A stretch of 55,870 nucleotides of DNA, taken from assembly GCA_947493035.1 (NCBI GenBank), contig CANLOW010000011.1:1-55870 (forward strand), given 5' to 3'. The translations under genes and the position numbers were made by a program. This document shows positions 42,431 to 51,269 of the stretch, piece by piece. The stretch is from an uncultured Aquimarina sp. (GTDB lineage Bacteria > Bacteroidota > Bacteroidia > Flavobacteriales > Flavobacteriaceae). Below the pieces are notes generated by a model that did no database searches, had not been told where the DNA came from, and was given only the letters and a program-made list of their open reading frames with translations. Numbering within the stretch: position 1 is the first letter of the stretch; each line of letters starts with the position of its first letter.

Positions 42431-45067
42431 CTAAGCTTCTTGTTTTTTAGGAGACAATAAACGCTTTATTTCGTTCAATTTCATTAATGCTTTAACAGGA
42501 GTCAGTGTGTTAATATCCAAATCGATAATTTCATTTTTAATTTCTTCTAATAAAGGATCATCCAAATTGAAAAAACTCAATTGCATTTCTTGTTCACTTT
42601 GGTCTTTAATGGCAGTGCTTACATGGTCATGATGTGTCGTTTTTTCTAACTGTTTTAACATTTTCTGAGCATTTTTGATCACATGTTGCGGCATACCAGC
42701 CATTTTTGCTACATGAATCCCAAAACTATGCTGGCTACCTCCAGGTTGAAGTTTCCTTAAGAAAAGAACATTGTCTTTAATCTCTTTTACAGCGACATTA
42801 AAATTTTTGATACGATCAAAAATTTCGCTCATTTCATTGAGCTCATGATAATGTGTTGCAAAAAGTGTTTTCGGCTTTGTTGGATGCTCATGTAAGTATT
42901 GACTGATTGCCCAAGCGATAGAGATACCATCATAGGTACTTGTTCCTCGACCGATTTCATCTAAAAGAATAAGGCTATTTTCAGACAAGTTATTTAAGAT
43001 ACTAGCCGTTTCATTCATTTCTACCATAAAAGTAGATTCTCCCATAGAGATATTGTCACTAGCTCCAACACGGGTGAAAATTTTATCAACGATGCCCATT
43101 TCTACACTTTCCGCAGGGACAAAACAACCTATTTGCCCTAAAAGTACAATCAATGCTGTTTGGCGAAGAATGGCAGATTTACCAGACATATTAGGTCCAG
43201 TAATCATAATAATTTGCTGTTGTTCGCGATCTAGGTATACATCATTAGTAATATAACTTTCTCCAGCAGGAAGTTGTTTTTCTATAACAGGGTGTCTTCC
43301 GTTGACAATTTTTAAAGTACTTCCATCAGTAAATTGAGGACGAACATAATTTTGTAGGGTAGCCAATGTAGCAAAACCACATAAACAGTCTAATTGTCCA
43401 ACAATAAGTCCGTTCGATTGAATGATTTGGATATAACTATGCATCCAAGCCAATAGTTCTTGAAATAACTGTTGTTCAAGTGCTGTTATTTTTTCTTCAG
43501 CCCCTAATATCTTCGCTTCATATTCTTTTAACTCTTCTGTAATATAACGTTCGGCATTCACCAAAGTTTGTTTACGAATCCAATGTTCAGGAACTTTATC
43601 ACGATGTGTATTTCTAACTTCTATATAGTAACCAAATACATTATTCGAAGCAATTTTTAAGCTTGTAATACCTGTGGTTTCGGATTCACGAGCCAACATA
43701 TTATCCAAATAGTCTTTTCCAGAAAAAGCCAATTGACGTAACTCATCTAATTCAGAATGAAACCCATCGGCAATTGTTTTTCCTTTTAAAATATTAACAG
43801 GTGCTTCTTCGTCTAGTGTAGTGACAATTTTTTGACGTAATAATTCGCAATCATGTAGCGCATCACCCATTTTCTGAACAGCAGATAAGCTGCTTTTCTC
43901 TAGAACAGTTTTTATAGGAGCAATAGCATCGAGAGAGTTTTTAAGCTGATTCACCTCACGAGGGGCAATTTTACCAGTAGCTAGTTTAGAAACTAAACGT
44001 TCGATATCAGATATGCGACCAATATGTTTCTTGACTTCATTATGGATTTGTTGTGCTGCAATTAAATAATCGACGACCTCATGGCGCATTTCAATACGCT
44101 CTCTATTTTTTAGCGGTAAAGCTAGCCAACGTTTTAGCATACGCCCCCCCATAGCCGATTGTGTATGGTCAATAACATCTAGAAGCGTTACTCCATCAAT
44201 ATTAGTAGATTGATGTAATTCTAGATTTCTAACCGTAAAACGATCCATCCAAACATATTCATCTTCAACGATACGTTGAATTTTACTGATATGCTCAATA
44301 TTATGATGTTGAGTGGATTTTACGTAATGTATCGCAGCACCAGCAGCGATAATTCCTTCAGGTAATTCTTGGATTCCAAACCCTTTTAAAGAAGGAATTT
44401 TAAAATGATCATGAAGTGTTTCTTGTGCATAATCTTCTTGAAAAACCCAGTCTTCTAAAAAGAAAGTCAAATACTGCCCCCCGAGCTCTTCTTTGAATTT
44501 ACTTTTATTAGGTTTTGCAATAAGAATTTCACTTGGAGTAAAGTTTTGTAGTAACTTATCAATAGAAGTTAGATCACCTTGAGCTGTTAAAAACTCTCCT
44601 GTTGAAATATCAAGGAAAGCAATTCCTAATTGTTTTTTGCCATAATGAATGGCACAAAGGAAGTTATTACTCTTGCTTTTTAATACTTCATCGTTAAGGG
44701 ATATTCCAGGAGTCACTAATTCTGTAACCCCTCTTTTTACGATGGTCTTCGTTTGTTTAGGGTCTTCTAATTGATCACAAATAGCAACACGTTGCCCCGC
44801 TTTTACTAACTTCGGGAGGTATGTGTTTAAAGAGTGGTGAGGAAATCCAGCTAATGCCGTTTCAGATTCCGAACCATTTCCTCTTTTAGTCAATACAATG
44901 TTTAAAATATTAGCTGCAGTAATGGCATCTTCTCCAAAAGTTTCATAAAAGTCTCCAACTCTAAAAAGTAACATGGCATCAGGGTATTTCACCTTAATGG
45001 CATTGTATTGCTTCATTAACGGAGTGACCTTTTTTGCTTTACTTGAAGAAGATTTTTTTGCAGCCAA
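42431..45067 (-). CDS. mutS: DNA mismatch repair protein MutS
   Basis: 878 residues, full length. Recognises mismatches and recruits MutL. The mismatch-contact motif F-x-E is in RVGDFYETFGEDA near residue 36-48. Walker A GPNMSGKSAILRQ is near 620-632; then STFMVEMNETASIL, LILLDEIGRGTSTYDG and the ATHYHELNE block. The lysine-rich N-terminal 15 residues are common in the family. It shares no operon; it ends 121 bases before the tRNA cluster. Confidence 0.98.
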   Translation of the reverse strand: MAAKKSSSSKAKKVTPLMKQYNAIKVKYPDAMLLFRVGDFYETFGEDAITAANILNIVLTKRGNGSESETALAGFPHHSLNTYLPKLVKAGQRVAICDQLEDPKQTKTIVKRGVTELVTPGISLNDEVLKSKSNNFLCAIHYGKKQLGIAFLDISTGEFLTAQGDLTSIDKLLQNFTPSEILIAKPNKSKFKEELGGQYLTFFLEDWVFQEDYAQETLHDHFKIPSLKGFGIQELPEGIIAAGAAIHYVKSTQHHNIEHISKIQRIVEDEYVWMDRFTVRNLELHQSTNIDGVTLLDVIDHTQSAMGGRMLKRWLALPLKNRERIEMRHEVVDYLIAAQQIHNEVKKHIGRISDIERLVSKLATGKIAPREVNQLKNSLDAIAPIKTVLEKSSLSAVQKMGDALHDCELLRQKIVTTLDEEAPVNILKGKTIADGFHSELDELRQLAFSGKDYLDNMLARESETTGITSLKIASNNVFGYYIEVRNTHRDKVPEHWIRKQTLVNAERYITEELKEYEAKILGAEEKITALEQQLFQELLAWMHSYIQIIQSNGLIVGQLDCLCGFATLATLQNYVRPQFTDGSTLKIVNGRHPVIEKQLPAGESYITNDVYLDREQQQIIMITGPNMSGKSAILRQTALIVLLGQIGCFVPAESVEMGIVDKIFTRVGASDNISMGESTFMVEMNETASILNNLSENSLILLDEIGRGTSTYDGISIAWAISQYLHEHPTKPKTLFATHYHELNEMSEIFDRIKNFNVAVKEIKDNVLFLRKLQPGGSQHSFGIHVAKMAGMPQHVIKNAQKMLKQLEKTTHHDHVSTAIKDQSEQEMQLSFFNLDDPLLEEIKNEIIDLDINTLTPVKALMKLNEIKRLLSPKKQEA

Positions 45068-45158
45068 TGTTTCAGTTTTAGTGGTACTAAGTTAGCGAAC
45101 AAATAGAGGAGAATTAATGAATATTATTACAGAGTTATTTTGAATTTATTCACATTTT

Positions 45159-45290
45159 CAGCCATCAGCTTCGAGCTACCAGCTATGGGCTTTTTTAATT
45201 AATAGTTTTCATAGTTTTGCAAAACATTTAGATTTAAAAATTAATAAGCTTTAGATGCCGATGGCTCGAAGCTGATAGCTCGAAGCTGAT
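45159..45290. repeat. inverted AGCTTCGAGCT-type repeat pair
   Basis: Left arm 45164-45184 reads ATCAGCTTCGAGCTACCAGC; its complement (20 of 21 bases) is at 45270-45290. The right side also holds a direct repeat of 14 bases, GCTCGAAGCTGATA. The pair flanks about 85 bases of AT-rich DNA. The right arm ends 2 bases before the methyltransferase ATG. Confidence 0.75.
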
Positions 45291-45291
45291 A

Positions 45292-45828
45292 ATGAAAAAC
45301 AGAAAACTAAAAAATGCAGAGCTTCCAAGGAAGACTGTAGAAGAATTCAAAAGTTCAGAAAAAACACCAGTGATCGTTGTATTGGATAATGTTAGGAGTT
45401 TAAATAACATAGGCTCTGTTTTTCGTACTTCAGATGCTTTTTTAATTGAGAAAATATACTTGTGTGGGATCACGGCTACGCCACCTCATAAAGATATTCA
45501 AAAGACGGCTTTGGGTTCAACAGGCACTGTTGCATGGGAGCATGTAGAAGATACGTTGGCACTGGTTGAACAATTGAAAGAAGAGGGGATTAAAGTTTTA
45601 GCTATAGAACAAGCAGAAGCATCCGTATTTTTAGATGAATTTGAGGTTGAAAAAGAACAACGTTATGCCGTAGTTTTTGGAAACGAGGTGAAAGGAGTAC
45701 AGCAAGAAGTGGTTTCGGCAGCAGATACCGTGGTCGAAATTCCACAAATTGGAACGAAACATTCTTTGAATATTTCAGTAAGTACTGGTGTTGTGTTGTG
45801 GGATTTGTTTTCGAAGAAGAGAAATTAA
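45292..45828 (+). CDS. SpoU/TrmH-family RNA methyltransferase
   Basis: 178 residues. SAM-dependent 2'-O-methyltransferase with the knotted SPOUT fold. Motif 1 NVRSLNNIGSVFRTSDAF near 28-45; motif 2 YAVVFGNEVKGV near 125-136; motif 3 IPQIGTKHSLNISVSTGVVLW near the C-terminus. Short form, so the target (tRNA or rRNA) cannot be named. Start MKNRKLKNAEL is immediately preceded by a repeat arm rather than a normal ribosome-binding site. Confidence 0.9.
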   Translation: MKNRKLKNAELPRKTVEEFKSSEKTPVIVVLDNVRSLNNIGSVFRTSDAFLIEKIYLCGITATPPHKDIQKTALGSTGTVAWEHVEDTLALVEQLKEEGIKVLAIEQAEASVFLDEFEVEKEQRYAVVFGNEVKGVQQEVVSAADTVVEIPQIGTKHSLNISVSTGVVLWDLFSKKRN

Positions 45829-45888
45829 GGAGAGAGTACATAGAATATTAGTGTTCGTTAATAGTTTACACTAAGTTTACCTTGCTAA

Positions 45889-45952
45889 CACGCCTCGGCT
45901 ATCGCTCGGCGTTCGAACACTTCACGAACCCTGAGGGATAGTCGAAGGGTGA
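45889..45952. repeat. REP-like hairpin pair
   Basis: Two G+C-rich parts: CGCCTCGGCTATCGCTCGGC (about 45890-45909), an imperfect hairpin, and ACCCTGAGGGATAGTCGAAG with flanking TCAC/GTGA (about 45922-45952), closed by ACCCT/AGGGT. The second resembles the CCTTCGACTATCCCTCAGGG family seen between genes in many flavobacteria. It lies between the converging SpoU and folK genes. Confidence 0.65.
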
Positions 45953-46020
45953 TAAAAAGAACTAGTACTATTAGGCTTTGTCTCAATGGAAATCGAGGGT
46001 TGATCAACCTTTTTCTACTT

Positions 46021-46509
46021 CTATAATTTAACAATTTCCCCATCATCCTCACATTTATCCAACAATTCTAAATTCGATTTATGTAGTAATGGATGCATAT
46101 AATCAGGTGCAATTTCTGCTAAAGGAACTAGTACAAAATTACGTTGATGCATTAGAGGGTGAGGCACATTCAATTCGGGATAATGAAAGATACCTTCACT
46201 AGAATAGATAATGTCAATATCAATTTTTCTAGCTTCATAAGTAGGCTCTTTTTTAGGAGCCCTTCCTATTATTTTTTCTATCTGTTGTGTAATGTTTAAG
46301 GACTGTTTGGTGTCTTTAGAAGTAGTGATAGATAAACATAAATTGATAAAAGAATCACTATCAAATCCCCAAGCAGGAGTTTCATAAAAAGAAGATATGT
46401 CTATAATTGAACCAAGTTCATTTTTTAGACATTGAATAGCAGTTGCTAGGTGCTCTTTTTTTGGTTCGATATTACTGCCAAGAGATAAATAAAGTGTGTT
46501 TGTCGTCAT
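46021..46509 (-). CDS. folK: HPPK, folate biosynthesis
   Basis: 162 residues from the ATG at 46509 (MTTNTLYLSLGSN); the five-codon extension is unlikely. Transfers pyrophosphate from ATP to 6-hydroxymethyl-7,8-dihydropterin. LSLGSNIEPKKEHL at 8-21, FYETPAWGF near 41-49, ARKIDIDIIY near 93-102 with the catalytic Asp pair. Divergent from the AsmA-like gene. No other fol genes are nearby. Confidence 0.95.
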   Translation of the reverse strand: MTTNTLYLSLGSNIEPKKEHLATAIQCLKNELGSIIDISSFYETPAWGFDSDSFINLCLSITTSKDTKQSLNITQQIEKIIGRAPKKEPTYEARKIDIDIIYSSEGIFHYPELNVPHPLMHQRNFVLVPLAEIAPDYMHPLLHKSNLELLDKCEDDGEIVKL

Positions 46510-46623
46510 TTTGATATGAATCAACGAAAGATTTAATAGAAAGGAAACATATAAGTGTTGTCCTTATAGATAATGGTGGTAAATTTAACTTTTAAATTGA
46601 TATTATTTTTAATGTACTAGATA

Positions 46624-49269
46624 ATGAAAAAACTATTTAAAATCTTCGGAATCTTACTAGTCTTGGTCTTAGCAATACTTATTGCAATCCCTTTCTTTTT
46701 AGAAGGGAAAATAGATACCATTGTTAGAAGATCATTAGATGGACAGTTGAATGCTAAGGTAGATTATCATGATATTGATCTTAGTTTAATTAAAAGTTTT
46801 CCAAGTGCAAGTGTCTCTATCGATGAATTTGAAATTATAAATAATGCGCCTTTCGAAGGGGATACATTAGTTTATGCAGATAGGATTAGTGCAAAGATTT
46901 CTTTGATTGATTTAATTAAAGGGATTGATAAAGGAGTGAAGATTGATAAAATAGTTCTAGATAAAGCTTATGTCAATGTGCAAGTCAATGAAGAAGGGAA
47001 AGCAAATTATGATATTAGTAATGAAGGTAGCAATACTAAAAAAGTAGAAGAAGGGGAGGAGGAAAGTTCGAATCCATTCAATATCAATTTAGACTATGAT
47101 ATTCTTGATAGTAAATTGATTTATAATGATGCCTCTTCTCATTTATATGCAGAACTTTCAGAACTAAGTCATAGCGGTAAAGGAGATGTGTCTTCGAGTC
47201 TAGTAGATTTAGCAACAGAAACCGTTAGTAAATTCACCTATAAAATGGGAGGAATTCAATATGCTAACCATATGCCTATTGATTTGAAAGCTGTAATAGG
47301 AATAGATCAAGCCAATAGCAAGTATACCTTCAAAGATAATGTAGCGCATATTAATGAGATTCCTTTAGAATTTCATGGTTTTGTGCAATTGTTAGAAAAA
47401 GGTACAGATATAGAATTAGATTTTATTTCTAAAGGAGCATCATTTAAGAATCTTCTAGCTTCGATTCCTAACGCATATAAGAAAGATTATCGAGAAGTAA
47501 CTGCCAATGGATTATTTGATCTTCATGGAAAGGTGAACGGAATATCTAGTGATCATAAAATTCCACATTTAGATATCAATTTGATTACTGAAAACGCAAG
47601 TTTCAAATATCCAGATCTTACTAAAGAAGTAAAGGATATAGATATTCATATGGATGTTAAAAATACGACAGGAAATTTAGATGATACTGCTGTAATTATA
47701 AAAGATTTTAAGTTTAAAATAGATCAAGATGAATTTTTAGCATCAGGAAAACTTTGGAATTTAAGTAAAAACTTAAATGCAGATTTAAAAGCAAAAGGAA
47801 GATTAGACTTAGGGAAATTAGCAGAAGCCTACCCGATGCAATTACCAGAGGGACTTAAAGGAGTTATAGATGCAGACCTCGCAAGTAAATTTGATTTGAG
47901 TTCTATGCAAAATGAAAAATATGATCAGATTAATAGTAAAGGACAAATAAGTCTTACGGCATTTGAGGTTACTGATAAATCGATGCCTCATCCTGTGAAA
48001 ATAGACAATGCGAAAGTGAATTTTAATACAAACCAAATTGTATTGGAAAGTATGAATATGAAGACAGGTGTTTCAGATGTTTCTGGAAAAGGAAAACTAG
48101 AGAATTTATTTCCATTCATATTTTCTGATGCTCAGTTAAAAGGGAATTTTAGTTTGTCTTCTGAAAAATTTGTAGTACAAGACTTTTTGACGCAATCGGA
48201 AGATGTAGAAAATAACGAAACACCCACAGAGGAAGATAGTGGTGCTAAAAAAGAAGAGTCTAATAAAGGTTTGATTCCTGATTTCTTGGATATCACAGCT
48301 ACTTTTGCTGCAAAAGATGTTGTATATGATAAGTTGAATCTAAAAAATGCAAAGGGAGAGGTAACTATAAAGGATTCTAAAGCAATACTGAAAGACGTAA
48401 GTTCAGATGTATTTGGAGGAAAGATTGGTTTTGGTGGTTTGGTAGATACTTCAAAGGAAATTCCTTCTTTTGATATGAGTTTAGATATGAGTAAACTTGA
48501 TTTAGCAGGGTCTTTCGGTAGTTTTGAAATGTTACAGAAATTTACTCCCGTTGCGTCTGCGCTTACAGGGATATTTTCTTCAAAAATAAAACTAGGAGGT
48601 AATCTTAAAAGTGATTTAACTCCAAATTTAAATTCATTGAAAGGACTTGCAAATGCTACAATCGTAAATGCGAAAGTAAATTCTAGTAGTAGTAAGTTAT
48701 TAAGTGCTTTTGATAGCAAAGCTAATTTTATCAATCTAGATAAATTGAATTTAGAAGATATTACAGCAAATTTCAATTTTGAAGATGGTAAAATAAAAGT
48801 AAAGCCATTTAATTTTAAATTAAATAAAGATATCGGTGTAAATGTACAAGGAGGACACAGCTTCGACGCAGGTTTAGAATATGGTTTGAAATTAGATGTG
48901 CCAGCAAAATATTTGGGTAGTCAAGCAGGGAGTTTGATTAGTAGTTTAAGTGGTAGTGACTTACAAACAACTAACGTTAGGATACCTGTAAGTTTAGGAG
49001 GGACATTTAAAAACCCTAAAGTAGGCTTAGATATGAAAGGTGCTATATCTGCTTTGTCGAGTAGAATTATACTAAAAAGAACGACCAAGGTAAAAGATAA
49101 AGCAGTATCAGAAATCAATAAGAGAGTTGGCGGAAAGGCAAAAGATGTTTTGGGAGGCTTATTGGGAGGTAAGAAATCGACATCAGATTCAGAAACCAAT
49201 GAAAAAGGAAAATCTGAAGAACAAGTTAAAGATGCGGCTAAAAGCTTGATTAAAGGCCTCTTTAAGTAG
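46624..49269 (+). CDS. AsmA-like envelope protein
   Basis: 881 residues. N-terminal membrane helix (about 5-27), then a long periplasmic chain of beta strands in repeats that fit the AsmA domain at the start and the AsmA-like C-terminal domain (about 600-830). A charged spacer ENNETPTEEDSGAKKEESNK lies near 525-545. The tail, about 835-881, is rich in Lys, Ser and Glu. AsmA proteins are bridge-like carriers of phospholipids between the membranes; that role is inferred here. Confidence 0.88.
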   Translation: MKKLFKIFGILLVLVLAILIAIPFFLEGKIDTIVRRSLDGQLNAKVDYHDIDLSLIKSFPSASVSIDEFEIINNAPFEGDTLVYADRISAKISLIDLIKGIDKGVKIDKIVLDKAYVNVQVNEEGKANYDISNEGSNTKKVEEGEEESSNPFNINLDYDILDSKLIYNDASSHLYAELSELSHSGKGDVSSSLVDLATETVSKFTYKMGGIQYANHMPIDLKAVIGIDQANSKYTFKDNVAHINEIPLEFHGFVQLLEKGTDIELDFISKGASFKNLLASIPNAYKKDYREVTANGLFDLHGKVNGISSDHKIPHLDINLITENASFKYPDLTKEVKDIDIHMDVKNTTGNLDDTAVIIKDFKFKIDQDEFLASGKLWNLSKNLNADLKAKGRLDLGKLAEAYPMQLPEGLKGVIDADLASKFDLSSMQNEKYDQINSKGQISLTAFEVTDKSMPHPVKIDNAKVNFNTNQIVLESMNMKTGVSDVSGKGKLENLFPFIFSDAQLKGNFSLSSEKFVVQDFLTQSEDVENNETPTEEDSGAKKEESNKGLIPDFLDITATFAAKDVVYDKLNLKNAKGEVTIKDSKAILKDVSSDVFGGKIGFGGLVDTSKEIPSFDMSLDMSKLDLAGSFGSFEMLQKFTPVASALTGIFSSKIKLGGNLKSDLTPNLNSLKGLANATIVNAKVNSSSSKLLSAFDSKANFINLDKLNLEDITANFNFEDGKIKVKPFNFKLNKDIGVNVQGGHSFDAGLEYGLKLDVPAKYLGSQAGSLISSLSGSDLQTTNVRIPVSLGGTFKNPKVGLDMKGAISALSSRIILKRTTKVKDKAVSEINKRVGGKAKDVLGGLLGGKKSTSDSETNEKGKSEEQVKDAAKSLIKGLFK

Positions 49270-49357
49270 TTTTCAAGAGTTTTATGAGAATTGAGTATTT
49301 GGGTAATTGTTCAGTTTTAATTTAAATATGCGATTCTCATGAAGATGTTTTTTAATG

Positions 49358-49407
49358 TTTCAGAGTAAATTACATATAGACTTGCTTCTATGTAGTTTAC
49401 TCTGAAA
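49358..49407. terminator. bidirectional terminator between the AsmA-like gene and prfC
   Basis: Arms TTTCAGAGTAAATTACATA (49358-49376) and TATGTAGTTTACTCTGAAA (49389-49407) pair over 19 bases with one wobble; short loop. Confidence 0.8.
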
Positions 49408-49419
49408 TAAAATCTTTGA

Positions 49420-51012
49420 CTAAAATTCAGATGTGAAATGAAATTGAATTGATTTGTATTTGTCTTGTGTCATCTGTAAACTGAAGGGAGAATCTGCTAG
49501 AAAAACCAATTGTCCTTGTTTGTCTTTAGCTAAGAACTTGCTTTTTACACGACTAAATTCTTTAAATTCATCACTTTTTTCATCTTCAGTCTCAATCCAG
49601 CAAGCTTTGTGGATGTTGATGTTTTCATAACTGCATTTCGCTCCGTATTCGTGTTCTAGACGGTATTGAATTACTTCGTACTGTAATGCTCCTACAGTTC
49701 CGATTACTTTTCTTCCGTTTAAATCTAATGTAAACAGCTGAGCAACCCCTTCATCCATTAATTGATCAATGCCTTTGTGTAATTGCTTTGTTTTTAGAGG
49801 GTCAGCGTTATTAATGTATCTAAAATGTTCTGGAGAAAAACTAGGAATCCCTTTGTAATTCAACTGCTCTCCCTCAGTAAGAGTGTCGCCTATTTTAAAA
49901 TTACCAGTGTCATGTAAGCCTACAATATCACCAGGGAAAGAAATGTCTACAATCTCTTTTTTATCAGCAAAGAAGGCATTAGGGCTAGAAAATTTCAGTT
50001 TTTTCCCAAGCCTTGTATGTAAATAAGGTGTATTTCTTTCAAATGTTCCAGAAACAATTTTTATAAAAGCTAATCGATCTCTATGTTTAGGATCCATATT
50101 AGCATGAATTTTAAATACAAAGCCAGTAAACTTCTTTTCTAAAGGATCAACAACTCTTGTGTCGCTTTCTTTTGTTCTGGGTGTCGGTGCTATTTTAACA
50201 AAACAATCTAAAAGCTCTCTAACTCCAAAATTATTTAATGCAGAACCGAAAAATACAGGTTGAAGATCGCCACTTTTGTATGCATCAATATCAAAATCAG
50301 GATAAATACCTTGGACTAATTCAACTTCCTCTCGTAAAGTATCAGCACTATCTTGTCCTATTAAATCGTCTAGTTTTGTACTAGATAAATCATCGATTTG
50401 TTCAGTTTCGTATATGTCCTTAGTAGTTTCACCAGTAAAAAGGTTTACATTTTTCTCCCAAATGTTATAGATTCCTTTAAAATCATACCCCATACCAATA
50501 GGAAAACTTAGAGGACAAACTTTTAAACCTAATTTTTGCTCTACTTCGTCCAAAAGATCAAAAGCATCTTTACCTTCACGATCCATTTTGTTAATAAAAA
50601 CAATCATCGGAATTTTTCGCATACGGCAAACCGAAACTAGCTTTTCAGTCTGTTCCTCAACCCCTTTAGCAACATCAATAACCACAATTACACTATCAAC
50701 GGCAGTTAGAGTTCTAAAGGTGTCTTCAGCGAAATCCTTATGCCCAGGTGTATCTAATATGTTTATTTTATTGTTTTTATATTCAAACGCAAGAACAGAA
50801 GTGGCAACAGAAATACCTCTCTGTCGTTCAATTTCCATGAAATCACTAGTTGCTCCTTTTTTAATTTTATTCGATTTTACGGCTCCAGCTTCTTGAATTG
50901 CACCTCCAAATAATAATAGTTTTTCAGTTAAAGTTGTCTTACCAGCATCTGGGTGAGATACAATTCCAAATGTTCTTCTTCTGTTAATTTCCTCTTCAAA
51001 TGATAGTTTCAT
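49420..51012 (-). CDS. prfC: peptide chain release factor 3
   Basis: 530 residues. GTPase that recycles RF1 and RF2 from the ribosome. G1 SHPDAGKTTLTEKLL near 19-33, RQRGISVATSV (switch I), DTPGHKDF, NKMDREGKDAF (G4). The C-terminal GTVGALQYEVIQYRLEHEYG block is typical. A TATATTTG box on the minus strand at 51077-51084 may serve as its -7 element. Confidence 0.97.
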   Translation of the reverse strand: MKLSFEEEINRRRTFGIVSHPDAGKTTLTEKLLLFGGAIQEAGAVKSNKIKKGATSDFMEIERQRGISVATSVLAFEYKNNKINILDTPGHKDFAEDTFRTLTAVDSVIVVIDVAKGVEEQTEKLVSVCRMRKIPMIVFINKMDREGKDAFDLLDEVEQKLGLKVCPLSFPIGMGYDFKGIYNIWEKNVNLFTGETTKDIYETEQIDDLSSTKLDDLIGQDSADTLREEVELVQGIYPDFDIDAYKSGDLQPVFFGSALNNFGVRELLDCFVKIAPTPRTKESDTRVVDPLEKKFTGFVFKIHANMDPKHRDRLAFIKIVSGTFERNTPYLHTRLGKKLKFSSPNAFFADKKEIVDISFPGDIVGLHDTGNFKIGDTLTEGEQLNYKGIPSFSPEHFRYINNADPLKTKQLHKGIDQLMDEGVAQLFTLDLNGRKVIGTVGALQYEVIQYRLEHEYGAKCSYENINIHKACWIETEDEKSDEFKEFSRVKSKFLAKDKQGQLVFLADSPFSLQMTQDKYKSIQFHFTSEF

Positions 51013-51076
51013 TTATGTTTTATTAAGGTGTATTTAGTGGTTTTTTTTAAAAAGCAAAAAGATGCCATATTATCAA

Positions 51077-51084
51077 CAAATATA
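51077..51084 (-). promoter_or_regulatory. -7 box of prfC
   Basis: Minus strand TATATTTG, 65 bases before the prfC ATG. No -33 partner. Confidence 0.35.
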
Positions 51085-51269
51085 AGGTGTTTAAGATAAA
51101 ATATTATGGCTTTAAAGTATTTAGACGAGTCATATTGCATTTAATCGAAAAATTAGAATTTTAGATTTTGCAAGTTACTATATCTTAATTTTTTAACATT
51201 TATTTGTTAATATAATTAGGATTGGCATGATATTTGATTAAAGTGTTGATTTTGAGCAATTTAAGTAAT

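Noticed and set aside
48132..48776. Minus-strand ORF of 214 codons within the AsmA-like gene
   Set aside because: It lies opposite a well-supported gene in a phase where biased AT-rich codons leave few stops; the translation is Ser/Phe/Leu-rich with no signal or domain.
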